Shown piece by piece: positions 23,318 through 32,023 of a stretch of DNA of 64,000 bases. The position numbers were made by a program, and so were the translations under genes. This DNA is from DAMCAP01 sp032059445 (GTDB lineage: Bacteria; Bacillota; Clostridia; Oscillospirales; Ruminococcaceae), in contig DAMCAP010000013.1 in NCBI GenBank assembly GCA_032059445.1, forward strand, positions 1 through 64,000. The letters run 5' to 3'. How positions within the stretch are numbered: position 1 is the first letter of the stretch; the number at the start of each line of letters is the position of its first letter. The notes under the pieces are model-generated. The model saw only the letters and a program-made list of their open reading frames with translations. It was not told the DNA's origin and searched no databases.

Positions 23318-24559
23318 ATGGCAAAGAAAATCAATGAGCAGCACATCGACTTGGATTATTCTCTAGAGAGGGTACCCGCCAACGCACGCAAAAGCTTCTG
23401 GCCCATGTTTTTTATCATGCTGGGCTTTACCTTCTTCTCCGCTAGTATGAGCGTAGGCGCCAAGCTGGGCAACGGACTGGATCTAGGCGACTTTACCTGG
23501 GCGATCCTCCTCGGCGGTGTCATTTTATCAATCTATACCGGCGTGCTGGCCTACATCGGCAGCGACACAGGGCTAAGCCTTGACCTGCTGGCACAGCGTT
23601 CCTTTGGTACCAAGGGCTCCTACCTGCCCTCAGCCCTCATCAGCTTCACACAGCTTGGCTGGTTTGGCGTAGGTGTTGCAATGTTTGCCATCCCTGCCTC
23701 CGAGCTGCTGGGTATCAGCCCCATGATCTTGGTGGTGCTGGCTGGCGCCTGTATGACCGCTTCCGCCTACTTCGGCATCAAAGGCCTTGAGGTCATCAGC
23801 TATATTGCAGTACCTCTGATTGCGATTCTCGGTATCTACTCTATGATCACAGCGACTGCCGAGGGCGGTGGTCTGACAGCCATCTTTGCCAAAAACGCCG
23901 GCTCCATTTCTCTCTTTACCGGAGTAGGCATGGTGGTAGGCTCCTTTATCAGCGGCGGTACAGCTACACCAAACTTCATCCGCTTTGCCAAAAACAACAC
24001 CATCGCCGTAGTTACCACTGTAATCGCCTTCTTCCTTGGCAACACCCTGATGTTTGCCTTTGGCGCGGTGGGTGGTGCCTTTACCGGCAAAGACGATATC
24101 TTCTATGTACTGATTGCACAGGGTCTTGCCATCCCCGCTCTGCTGGTGCTGGGCGGCAATATCTGGACAACCAACGACAACGCCCTATATACCTCAGGTC
24201 TGGGGCTATCCAATATCACCAAGCTCCCCAAGCGCCCCATGGTGCTGGTAGCAGGTTTCATCGGTACCGTTACAGCCATCTGGCTCTACAACAACTTCAT
24301 CGGCTGGCTTTCCTTCCTCAATGCAACTCTCCCCCCCATCGGTGCGATCATCGCCCTTGATTTCTTTATGCACAAAGAAAAGTACGCCGAGGGTGCCTCT
24401 GTAGAGCGTAAGTTTAATCTAGGTGCCATCGCTGGTGTCATTGCAGGCGCTCTGGCAGGCAACTTCATACCCTTTGGTATCGCCGCCGTCAACGCAATGG
24501 TTGTAGCCTCTGCCTGCTTCTTGCTGACAGAGATGACTGGTAAAAAGCAAGCTCAATAA
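23318..24559 (+). CDS. codB: Cytosine permease (NCS1 family)
   Basis: 413 residues, about twelve transmembrane segments, cytosine/purine NCS1 symporter family. The start follows AAGGAG by eight bases. Near the N-terminus, SFWPMFFIMLGFTFFSASMSVGAKLGNGL is typical of CodB, as is the late segment GGNIWTTNDNALYTSGLGLSNI that carries conserved substrate-site residues. It imports cytosine with a cation. It is followed after 19 bases by a deaminase, which turns the imported base to uracil, and is preceded by the PyrR-type attenuator. This fits pyrimidine salvage. Confidence 0.92.
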   Translation: MAKKINEQHIDLDYSLERVPANARKSFWPMFFIMLGFTFFSASMSVGAKLGNGLDLGDFTWAILLGGVILSIYTGVLAYIGSDTGLSLDLLAQRSFGTKGSYLPSALISFTQLGWFGVGVAMFAIPASELLGISPMILVVLAGACMTASAYFGIKGLEVISYIAVPLIAILGIYSMITATAEGGGLTAIFAKNAGSISLFTGVGMVVGSFISGGTATPNFIRFAKNNTIAVVTTVIAFFLGNTLMFAFGAVGGAFTGKDDIFYVLIAQGLAIPALLVLGGNIWTTNDNALYTSGLGLSNITKLPKRPMVLVAGFIGTVTAIWLYNNFIGWLSFLNATLPPIGAIIALDFFMHKEKYAEGASVERKFNLGAIAGVIAGALAGNFIPFGIAAVNAMVVASACFLLTEMTGKKQAQ

Positions 24560-24578
24560 TACGATTTGGAGGATCCTC

Positions 24579-25814
24579 ATGCTGATCAAAAACCTTTATA
24601 TCGAAAACGCAGCCACCCTCTCCGATATCCGCATCGAAAACGGGCTCTTTGCCGAAATCGGTGAAGCCCTTACCCCCAAGGCAGGAGAAGAGGTCCTCGA
24701 CCTTGGCGGCAAGCTGGCACTGCCCCCCTTTATCGAGTCTCATGTGCATCTCGATACCTGCCTGACCGCAGGAGACCCTGTGTGGAACCTATCAGGTACC
24801 CTCTTTGAGGGGATTGAGTGCTGGAGCAAGCGCAAGGAGAAGCTCTCCAAAACCGATGTAAAGGAGCGGGTCAATCGGGCAGTGCGGATGCAGGCAGCAA
24901 ACGGCATCCAGTTTGTCCGTACCCATGTTGATGTAACCGACCCCAAGCTCACCGCTATGGAGGCGATTTTGGAGCTCAAAGACGAGCTGAAGGACTTTGT
25001 GAGCTTACAGGTTGTCGCATTCCCACAGGAGGGCATCCTTAGCTACCCCAATGGCAAAGAGCTGATGGAAAACGCCATTAAGATGGGCGCAGATGCAGTT
25101 GGAGCGATCCCTCACTTTGAGTTCACCAGAGAATACAGCGTGGAGTCCTTAAATTTTGCCATGGAGCTTGCCTATAAGTATGACAAGCTCGTGGATGTAC
25201 ATTGTGACGAGATCGATGACGAAGCCTCCCGCGGCCTCGAAACACTGGCTGCCCGAGCATACGAGATGGAGCTCTTTGACCGAGTAACCGCCAGCCACAC
25301 CACAGCGATGCACTCCTACAACAACGCCTATGTAGTGCGCCTCATGCGCCTCTTAAAGATGAGCCGCATCAACTTTGTGGCGAACCCTCTCGTCAATACC
25401 CACCTACAAGGCCGTATGGATACCTACCCCAAGCGCCGCGGCATTACCCGCGTCAAGGAGCTGACCGAGGCGGGCATCAACGTCTCCTTTGGCCACGACG
25501 ACATCTTTGACCCCTGGTACCCTCTGGGCAACGGCAACATGCGTGACGTAGTCTTTATGGGGCTTCATGTATGCCAGATGATGGGCTATGAAGATATCAT
25601 GAATTCCTACCGCTTTATCGCCGACAAGGCTGCCAAAACCCTGCACCTAGGTGACAGCTACGGCATCAAGGTAGGCAATCCCGCTAGCTTCATTGTCCTT
25701 GATGCTAAGAACTACTACGAGGCTCTCAACTACAACTCCCCCGTGCTGCGCTCCTACAATAAGGGCAAGCTGATTGCATCGGCAGCGGCAGGCAGCAAGG
25801 AAATTTTATTTTAA
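24579..25814 (+). CDS. codA: Cytosine deaminase
   Basis: 411 residues, amidohydrolase superfamily, cytosine to uracil plus ammonia in the cytosol. Metal ligands appear as ESHVHLDTC (about residue 60), the VDVHCDEIDDE motif with catalytic Glu (about 210), SHTTAM (about 245) and FGHDDIFDPWYPLG (about 310), the CodA-type Asp. Length fits E. coli CodA (427). GGAGG lies seven bases before ATG, and the spacing to codB shows one operon. The gene ends with a strong bidirectional terminator. Related isoguanine or creatinine deaminases are possible, but the codB partner supports cytosine. Confidence 0.9.
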   Translation: MLIKNLYIENAATLSDIRIENGLFAEIGEALTPKAGEEVLDLGGKLALPPFIESHVHLDTCLTAGDPVWNLSGTLFEGIECWSKRKEKLSKTDVKERVNRAVRMQAANGIQFVRTHVDVTDPKLTAMEAILELKDELKDFVSLQVVAFPQEGILSYPNGKELMENAIKMGADAVGAIPHFEFTREYSVESLNFAMELAYKYDKLVDVHCDEIDDEASRGLETLAARAYEMELFDRVTASHTTAMHSYNNAYVVRLMRLLKMSRINFVANPLVNTHLQGRMDTYPKRRGITRVKELTEAGINVSFGHDDIFDPWYPLGNGNMRDVVFMGLHVCQMMGYEDIMNSYRFIADKAAKTLHLGDSYGIKVGNPASFIVLDAKNYYEALNYNSPVLRSYNKGKLIASAAAGSKEILF

Positions 25815-25832
25815 AACATCAATATAAAAATA

Positions 25833-25874
25833 AAAAGACTGCCGTAATCGAGTGATCGATTACGGCAGTCTTTT
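25833..25874. terminator. Bidirectional terminator between codA and the CPBP gene
   Basis: A nearly perfect 19-bp hairpin with a GTGA loop, beginning AAAAGACTGCC and ending GGCAGTCTTTT, with A-run on one side and T-run on the other. It serves codBA and the convergent downstream gene. Confidence 0.92.
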
Positions 25875-25917
25875 ACTTATAGGGTAGCGTAGAGTCGCTA
25901 TCCGAAGATGCAAGGGA

Positions 25918-26733
25918 TCATGACTGCACTGCGTTGCTACTTGGGCGATGAGATTTCAGATGAACTGCCAAAAAAATCAAGGCGATTATCAGATACAGCA
26001 CAGAAAGAATCGCAAAGAATATCGCACTATCGGGGCAGAAGCCCAGTGAAACGTTAAAGCAAAAGTGCATCCAAAACGCGATCAATAGGTGATCGGATTT
26101 CTTCATAAAGACTGCCATGAGAAGTGTCAAGGCTGTCATGACCAGTATATTTTCGACAATATACATCCCCAGCTGCAAGCCACTGTAATCAGATGCCACA
26201 AACCAAAGTGGTGCATGCCAAAACGCCCAAATCACGCCCAAAATTACATTTCCCTTTACAAACCCGTATCTTGCTTCTAGCTCGGGGCGTAGGTATCCCC
26301 GCCAGCCGGATTCTTCCCCCGAAGCTCCCTGCAAAACCCCGAAGAAAATCGTACCAAGTAGTGCAGTGGGAGCAAAAATTAGCTGCGCTGAAAGGGGTGT
26401 TTTTTGGATTGCTGACAAAATCCACGCCGTCAGCAGTGGTATGCCTCCAGCGATGAGTGGGATGATTAAAAACAATCCCAGCTTGAGCTTACCTGCAAAG
26501 GCTTTCTGATAAAACCCCCGTATCGTCAGAGTTGGCTTTAGCCTTTTGAGCATGATTAAGAGCACCATCGTCGGCGACCAGCTGCATAATACCACTACCC
26601 ACTGCATAGCCAAGGGCGTGGCATGAAACACCATCGACGCCAAGCCGCCAAGACCCAACACCAAGACCCAAAATGCGATGTATGCATAGATCACATAGCT
26701 CCACATCGGTTCTATCTTTTTTCCGTTCATCAT
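25918..26733 (-). CDS. CPBP family intramembrane metalloprotease
   Basis: 271 residues, about eight hydrophobic segments. The three CPBP/Abi motifs are present. These are EESGWRGYLRPELE (EExxxR, about residue 140), FWHAPLWF (about 175) and a later HFCFN (about 230). The Glu and His residues bind metal in the membrane-embedded active site of CAAX-type prenyl proteases. Bacterial members often process peptides or give bacteriocin immunity. No prenylated partner or bacteriocin gene adjoins. AAGGTGG precedes ATG. It stands alone, convergent with codA. Confidence 0.85.
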   Translation of the reverse strand: MMNGKKIEPMWSYVIYAYIAFWVLVLGLGGLASMVFHATPLAMQWVVVLCSWSPTMVLLIMLKRLKPTLTIRGFYQKAFAGKLKLGLFLIIPLIAGGIPLLTAWILSAIQKTPLSAQLIFAPTALLGTIFFGVLQGASGEESGWRGYLRPELEARYGFVKGNVILGVIWAFWHAPLWFVASDYSGLQLGMYIVENILVMTALTLLMAVFMKKSDHLLIAFWMHFCFNVSLGFCPDSAIFFAILSVLYLIIALIFLAVHLKSHRPSSNAVQS

Positions 26734-26855
26734 AAACCCACCTTTATTAATCAGTTACCTCTAGCATAAGTGATTTCATACCAAAAGTAAACTAAAATAT
26801 TGGTAAAAAGCGCTCAAGTTGGGTAATTACACAATTCTGCTACCAGCATCATCTA

Positions 26856-26883
26856 AGCGTCCAGCGTTTCACCATAGGACGCT
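26856..26883. other. Inverted repeat downstream of flavin oxidoreductase
   Basis: AGCGTCC (26856-26862) pairs with GGACGCT (26877-26883) around a 14-base loop, 30 bases after the oxidoreductase stop. There is no T-run, so it may be a weak terminator or an RNA end. Confidence 0.4.
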
Positions 26884-26913
26884 ACCGACTAATATCTACA
26901 AAGCCGCAAGCTC

Positions 26914-27927
26914 CTAAAAACGCCGCAGGTAGTCTTTATCTCCAATCAGAGGTCTGCCAAAGCCCACCAGATCACAGACCCCTGCTACCAATAGCTCCTC
27001 TGCTTTTGCAGCGCTGCGGATCCCTCCAGCGCAGTCTACAGCCACGCCGTAGGGCTGCACTGCTTCTTTAATTGCCTTTGCATAAGGAGCGAAATACGCA
27101 GTGTCGTTATCATCCACGCCGATGCCGTAAATGCAGTGATTGCCCGATATGCCAAGCCAGTCCACCCCCATTTTAGCAAGCTCCGCGGCAACCCATACAC
27201 TTTCTTCTAAACAGAGCCCCTGTTGCTCCTGCCATGGCATATGGTCCGAAGCTCCAAGCCGTACCGAAACAGGACTGTTGCCTGCCGCTGCCTTTACTGC
27301 CTCCACAATCTCAAAGAGCAGTCGAGCCCTCTGGCGGATGCCACCTCCATAGCCGTCGGTGCGACAGTTGGTCATAGGGCTTAAAAACTGCCCGATCAGA
27401 TAACCATGGCAGGCATAAATCTGCACGCCGCCACTATACTCTGCCAGCTCTATCGCTCTACGAGCGGCAGCGGCAAAGGCTTCGACGATCTCCTGTATCT
27501 CACTTCCAATCAAGGCGTGAGAATCAGCTCCGATTAGATCCCGAGGATTTCGTAGCCCTGAGGGAGATACCAGCTTAAAATCCGGCTCTAAGAGCAGCTC
27601 CCTGCCCGAAGCTCCCGCCCCCGAGAAATTAAGCTGTGCCACGACAGGCACCCCCTGCGCCCGAAATAGCTCAGTCAGAGGCTTGAGTGCTTGTGCCGAG
27701 GCATCGTCATACAGCCGAAACTGGCTTAGCTTATTGCGCCCCCAAGGGTGCACCGCGTGCTGCTCCACTACCACCATCCCTGCGCCCGCCTGTGCGTAGC
27801 CCTTGTAGATTTCCATACTCTCCTGGGTAGGTAGCCCCTTTTGATCTCCCGAGTTGCTCACAATTGGCTCAGCGATGAGTCTGTTTTGCAAGCTTAGATT
27901 TTGCATCTTAAGCGGTGTATATAGCAT
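26914..27927 (-). CDS. NADH:flavin oxidoreductase, old yellow enzyme family
   Basis: 337 residues, one TIM-barrel domain without the iron-sulfur/FAD extension, so the short OYE class. FMN-binding features are RLIAEPIVSN near residue 16, YACHGYLIGQFLSPMTNCRTDGYGG (the substrate-loop region) and the phosphate-binding end VDCAGGIRS...VGFGRPLIGD. It probably reduces an activated double bond with NAD(P)H. The substrate is unknown. It is a single gene with a 17-bp perfect palindrome 28 bases upstream of its start, so it is likely induced by a specific ligand. A second OYE enzyme of a different subgroup lies at 35614. Confidence 0.85.
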   Translation of the reverse strand: MLYTPLKMQNLSLQNRLIAEPIVSNSGDQKGLPTQESMEIYKGYAQAGAGMVVVEQHAVHPWGRNKLSQFRLYDDASAQALKPLTELFRAQGVPVVAQLNFSGAGASGRELLLEPDFKLVSPSGLRNPRDLIGADSHALIGSEIQEIVEAFAAAARRAIELAEYSGGVQIYACHGYLIGQFLSPMTNCRTDGYGGGIRQRARLLFEIVEAVKAAAGNSPVSVRLGASDHMPWQEQQGLCLEESVWVAAELAKMGVDWLGISGNHCIYGIGVDDNDTAYFAPYAKAIKEAVQPYGVAVDCAGGIRSAAKAEELLVAGVCDLVGFGRPLIGDKDYLRRF

Positions 27928-27954
27928 ATAGGCTCTCCTTTATCTTCTTTGTAC

Positions 27955-27971
27955 TGTATACACAGTATACA
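27955..27971 (-). promoter_or_regulatory. Palindromic operator upstream of flavin oxidoreductase
   Basis: TGTATAC-ACA-GTATACA, seven-base arms, perfectly symmetric. It overlaps TATACT/TATACA -10-like elements read toward the oxidoreductase and ends 28 bases before its ATG. Typical of a GntR- or TetR-type repressor site. No regulator gene adjoins. Confidence 0.7.
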
Positions 27972-28150
27972 TCCCTCCCCCCTCTTAAATCTTCCTGATT
28001 TGTCGCATTCAATTTGTAAATAGTTGCTCTGCGACACTTGTTTCAAGCATCCTATCGGCGTTTTTAAGTGTTGTAAGTATACTTTTATCTTTATTTAATA
28101 ACATTTTTAACCTTTCAGCATATTTTACTTATAGGAGGGGGGGGTTGGGT

Positions 28151-28324
28151 ATGTATTCTGTAGAGCTTTTGTATTGTATTACAACTTTAGCAGTAGCTAT
28201 AGCTAACGGCCGTTCGGCTGATGAAATATCAGCACTCGGAAGTATCTTTACTCAGCTAGGGGATACCCTACAAACCATTGCCACACAATCCGTACTGTGC
28301 CCTCCTCCCTCAGATAAAAAATAA
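28151..28324 (+). CDS. DUF6774-like small protein
   Basis: 57 residues with a GGAGG-rich upstream region (AGGAGGGGGGGG, about 10 bases before ATG). The pattern ITTLAVAIANGRSADEISALGSIFTQLGDTLQTIA matches a small clostridial family. Its members have 'L-A-N-A-I-A... L-S-x-D-E-L... F-x-Q-L-G-D-T-L', annotated DUF6774. Function is unknown. It is a lone gene between the oxidoreductase (divergent) and the next helical protein. Confidence 0.7.
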   Translation: MYSVELLYCITTLAVAIANGRSADEISALGSIFTQLGDTLQTIATQSVLCPPPSDKK

Positions 28325-28439
28325 CACTGAGCTTTTCATCGTACCCCTTGTCTCTCCAAATGCCACGATTCATACAATAAGCTGACCATAAATAACACCG
28401 TCCCATCATATTACAAGGCAAGAAAGGGTGAATAATCAC

Positions 28440-28982
28440 ATGGAAAACACAAGCAACATCCGCTTAATTCTCAACAATGCCTTAAGAAGCCTATGGGAGC
28501 AGCATGTCATGTGGACAAGATCTTTCATCATCAGCACAGCGGCAGATCTCCCAGATCTACAGGCAGTAACGCAAAGACTTCTGCGTAACCCTACAGATTT
28601 TGCTACTGCCCTGTCGCAATTTTACCCTGAGTCCATTACAAATCAATTTGAGAGCCTGTTTCGGAATCATCTGCTCATCGCAGCAAAGCTTGTAAAGCAT
28701 GCGAAGGAAGGCAATATGCACGAAGCAATCAAGGATCAGCAGGAATGGTACCGCAATGCAGACGAAATTGCTTACTTCCTTGCTCGCATCAATCCCTACT
28801 GGAACGCTTATGATTGGCAAAAAATGCTCTATATGCATCTCGCTATGACCCAGCGCGAAGCTGTAGAGCGCCTAAATGGGAGATTTGAAAACGACATAGC
28901 CGAATTTGACAACATACAGCAGCAAGCCCTAACAATGGCCGATGCCACGACCCAAGGCTTGATCGCCCAGTTTAAACTATAA
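28440..28982 (+). CDS. Conserved helical protein of unknown function
   Basis: 180 residues. The start ATG at 28440 is chosen because AAAGGG lies upstream, while the GTG at 28428 has no room for a ribosome site. The pattern is all alpha-helical: LRSLWEQHVMWTRSFIISTAADLPD, VTQRLLRNPTDFA, INPYWNAYDWQKMLYMHLAMTQREAVERL. It recalls a small family widespread in Clostridia and Bacillus that is sometimes mislabelled acetylglutamate kinase. It has no kinase motif. The conserved W, H and N/D residues are suggestive of a metal or ligand site, but the role is not known. It ends in its own terminator. Confidence 0.65.
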   Translation: MENTSNIRLILNNALRSLWEQHVMWTRSFIISTAADLPDLQAVTQRLLRNPTDFATALSQFYPESITNQFESLFRNHLLIAAKLVKHAKEGNMHEAIKDQQEWYRNADEIAYFLARINPYWNAYDWQKMLYMHLAMTQREAVERLNGRFENDIAEFDNIQQQALTMADATTQGLIAQFKL

Positions 28983-29015
28983 GGCAGCACTCTTCCCTTC
29001 CACCAGAGCAAATAT

Positions 29016-29054
29016 AATCCGGTAGGAACGATGAACTTCCCTACCGGATTTTAT
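29016..29054 (+). terminator. Terminator after the helical protein gene
   Basis: AATCCGGTAGG (29016-29026) and CCTACCGGATT (29040-29050), eleven base pairs followed by TTATT. Confidence 0.88.
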
Positions 29055-29147
29055 TGCGGCTTAAATTTAATACCCCTATAACAACATTCTTTCTGATATG
29101 TAGAAGGCGGTAGCCATACAGCTACCGCCCAGATCTATTACTGAAAT

Positions 29148-30503
29148 TTAAGCGTGGACAAACAACGACAGCACCCACACAGCGGCAAAGGCTGCAATAC
29201 TGCCTAGAGCTGTGCCCATAGAAACGAGAGAGTAGGTTTCGTCCATCGATATATCGTTGGATTTCTGTACTACCCAGAAATGGCTTGCATTTGCATGGTA
29301 GAAGAAAGACGAACCTGCTGCGATGGATAGACAAGCGATTGCAGGGTGTAGACCGAGCGAAGGCAGCAGTGGCAATACGATTGCAGAGCCGGTGAGCAGT
29401 GCTACGGTTGCAGAGCCATTGGCTACGGACAGCAGCAGCGAGATGAGGAATGGAACGAAGATTGCTGGCAGTGCAGTAGAGGCAATCAGGTTGCCCAGAT
29501 ATGTACCAACGCCAGAGCCCTTCAGCACCGCACCAAAAGCGCCTGCTGCGCCTGTTGCAAGGATGATAAATCCGGATTTCTCTACAGAGATATCAAACCA
29601 CTGATATACCTGCTCCTTGCTAAAGCGGCTTGTATCTAGGCACAAAGCAATCAGCACGCCGAGGAACAGAGAGATAACAGGGTGACCTACGAATCCAAGG
29701 TAAGGAAGAAGCGCGCTGTCCTTTTCGAGGTACATAGCACCAAAAGAGTTTAAGCAGATCAGCAATACAGGGGTGAGGATTGCTGCAAAGGTCAAGAAGG
29801 TGCTTGGGAGCTTCTTATCGGTTTTGATAGTAAAGTCATCACCCAAAACGGTTTCAACGTTTGCCATTGAAGAAATCTTAGGGTACTTTGTTTTCATTGC
29901 CTTGCTGTTACACCACAGCATACCGACAAATGTATAAGCGGCAGCTGTAATAAGCCCCAGACCGATAACCATACCCAGGTCAGCGCCAAGAGTACCGGCT
30001 GCTGCCAGAGGGCCTGGAGTAGGAGGTACCATTGTGTGGGTTGCCATGATTCCTGCATTTAGGGAGCCCAGAAGCGCAAACAGTGGCACACCGGAGCGCG
30101 CAGAAAGTGCACGAGCAACAGGGGACATGATAACGATCGCGGAATCACTAAATACGGGGATCGAAACAAGGTATCCGGAAATAGCCATGGCAAGGTGAGA
30201 GTTTTTCTTACCCACGATCTTTAGGATCGCATTTGCCAATACAAGGGCTGCACCAGTATCCTCTAAGATAACACCAAGGGTGCATCCGAGGATGATAACG
30301 ATTCCGATGTTACCGATTGTGCTTCCAAATCCTCCGGTAACTGTTCCTACTACTTGATTAAGGGGGAATCCAAATGCAATAGCTGAGCCTATCGCCACAA
30401 GAACTAGAGCAAATACTGGGTGCACCTTAAACTTCATAAGTGAAAGCACCAGTATTACAATGCTCACAAGCATAACAACGAGGGATCCAAATCCTGCCTC
30501 CAT
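29148..30503 (-). CDS. GntP-family permease (gluconate/organic acid:H+ symporter)
   Basis: 451 residues and about twelve hydrophobic segments. GntP hallmarks are the region VFSDSAIVIMSPVARALS, ATHTMVPPTPGPLAAAGTLGADLG and the later VANGSATVALLTGSAIV. The family imports gluconate, glycerate, fructuronate or related sugar acids. Which one cannot be read from sequence. No sugar-acid kinase or dehydratase lies nearby. It is a single gene behind a consensus promoter whose -35 box is embedded in a 16-bp palindrome, so a ligand-controlled repressor is expected. Confidence 0.88.
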   Translation of the reverse strand: MEAGFGSLVVMLVSIVILVLSLMKFKVHPVFALVLVAIGSAIAFGFPLNQVVGTVTGGFGSTIGNIGIVIILGCTLGVILEDTGAALVLANAILKIVGKKNSHLAMAISGYLVSIPVFSDSAIVIMSPVARALSARSGVPLFALLGSLNAGIMATHTMVPPTPGPLAAAGTLGADLGMVIGLGLITAAAYTFVGMLWCNSKAMKTKYPKISSMANVETVLGDDFTIKTDKKLPSTFLTFAAILTPVLLICLNSFGAMYLEKDSALLPYLGFVGHPVISLFLGVLIALCLDTSRFSKEQVYQWFDISVEKSGFIILATGAAGAFGAVLKGSGVGTYLGNLIASTALPAIFVPFLISLLLSVANGSATVALLTGSAIVLPLLPSLGLHPAIACLSIAAGSSFFYHANASHFWVVQKSNDISMDETYSLVSMGTALGSIAAFAAVWVLSLFVHA

Positions 30504-30971
30504 AGTTAGTATACTCCTCCATCTTCGTTTAATAGTTTTTTTACACGATATTCATAATACCACATATGTTAAATCTGTGTCAACAGATATATCCTTTTTT
30601 TATTACAGATTTTTTTCGCATTTTTTAGGTGAAATGTAACAAACGCTGTCTTTTTTTGGTATTAATCTTTATTCAAGCAGCAATTTAAAGGATATTATTC
30701 CCAAAATTCCGCTCTTTTTCGAGAAATATGTTTGCCTAGTAAACATGATAAAATATATGAACAAGTTGAGAATAAATCTCTGTTAATCTATATTTAAAAA
30801 CACTGTTAACACAGTATCAATATACGCTCTCTTTCTCTAAGTTAGTACCAATAGCCTCTCGCACAATTTAGATTCATACAATCAGACAAATTATTACACC
30901 AGTTTTTTACCGCTAGTCTATCGTCCTTTACTTCAGCATATCCTATAATAAAAACAGTAAGGAGATTTCAT
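30504..30971. other. AT-rich divergent intergenic region
   Basis: Apart from the promoter and operator of the GntP gene, this 470-base stretch shows no ORF. It contains TGTTAACACAGTATC near 30804, which partly repeats the ACAGAT half-site. AT-rich sequence then runs up to the AAGGAG site of the DUF2935 gene. Confidence 0.4.
30554..30588 (-). promoter_or_regulatory. Promoter and palindromic operator of the GntP permease
   Basis: TTGACA (30578-30583), 18-base spacer, TATTAT (30554-30559). The inverted repeat ATCTGT-TGAC-ACAGAT (30573-30588) covers the -35 box, the usual place for a GntR/LacI-type repressor to block polymerase. Confidence 0.75.
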
Positions 30972-31877
30972 ATGATTACTGATCAGCAATATGTCGTCTT
31001 TTCCCTTGAATTACATATGTTTTTCGCCCGTATTATGAAGGAGCACTCCCTATTTCTTGAGGCGGGCTTTACACCGGCCAATTCTGACTTTTCAAGATCC
31101 GCTGACCAATACAAAAATCAATTTGAAACTATTTTACACAATGCCGTAGTTTTAGGGACTGGCATTATCAGCCCCGAAGTGGCCTCTTCAGGCGAAATGG
31201 TCACTGATTATACTCTGGGAAGCGAGCAAAAAACTCAGAGCTTTACCGGCATAGCAATCAATCAAGAAATCACCAAGCTTGAGTCGAAACTCTATGGCAA
31301 TAACAATCCTCAAATAACGCCTGCATTGGTGCAACAAGTAAAAAATCTCAACATGAGTGCAATGCCATTGTTGGATGGGCTGATTAATTTCAAAACCACT
31401 ATACTAAATGATGTGATGTCCTGCCACATGTTTACAGTCAATTATCCACTTCTGATCGATCACATATTGCGCGAAGCCAAAATGTACAAGAGTCATCTGC
31501 TGGAGCTGGAAAATCGCCAAAACCCTCATAAGAGTCTAAAGGAAGCGGAGTTGTTTTGGGATCGGATCATGATGGAGCACGCATTATTTATCAGGGGGCT
31601 CCTTGATCCAACCGAGCATAAGCTGATCAGCACTGCCAATGATTTTGCAAAGGAATACAATGATTTGCTGCAAGCGGCTGTAGCGGCTACCGATATGACC
31701 ATCCAAAGTGTAACAGACAAAACCCTGCAAGAAACTATGAAATACCGTGATTTCAAAGAGGCAGGTACAAAAGGCATCGCAGAATGTAAGATTCGCAGCA
31801 TTATCTTGCCTTTGCTTGCTGATCACGTTTTACGAGAATCCAACCATTATATCAGGTTGCTGCGGCAATTGGGGTAG
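30972..31877 (+). CDS. DUF2935 ferritin-like helical protein
   Basis: 301 residues built as two tandem four-helix halves. Each half begins with the same motif: FFARIMKEHSLFLEAGF (about residue 18) and FWDRIMMEHALFIRGLLD (about residue 200). Each ends with a His-rich DHILREAKMY / DHVLRESNHY helix. The repeated E, H and D-H-x-x-R-E residues match DUF2935, a ferritin/hemerythrin-like fold that probably binds two metals. The role may be metal storage, oxygen or peroxide handling, or spore-related, but it is unproven. AAGGAG precedes ATG. Confidence 0.85.
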   Translation: MITDQQYVVFSLELHMFFARIMKEHSLFLEAGFTPANSDFSRSADQYKNQFETILHNAVVLGTGIISPEVASSGEMVTDYTLGSEQKTQSFTGIAINQEITKLESKLYGNNNPQITPALVQQVKNLNMSAMPLLDGLINFKTTILNDVMSCHMFTVNYPLLIDHILREAKMYKSHLLELENRQNPHKSLKEAELFWDRIMMEHALFIRGLLDPTEHKLISTANDFAKEYNDLLQAAVAATDMTIQSVTDKTLQETMKYRDFKEAGTKGIAECKIRSIILPLLADHVLRESNHYIRLLRQLG

Positions 31878-31949
31878 TGATTCAATCATGGCAAACGCGT
31901 GACACCAATAGCGTTGACAGTCATAATTATGGTGTATTTGATCAAATAT

Positions 31950-31992
31950 AATAAAACGCAGGAGGGTCCTTTAACCCTTCCTGCGTTTTATT
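31950..31992. terminator. Bidirectional terminator between DUF2935 gene and methyltransferase
   Basis: AATAAAACGCAGGAGGG pairs with CCCTTCCTGCGTTTTATT. There is an A-run on one side and a T-run on the other, serving two convergent genes. Confidence 0.9.
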
Positions 31993-32023
31993 GATATGCA
32001 CATCTCTTTTTACAAGACAATCT

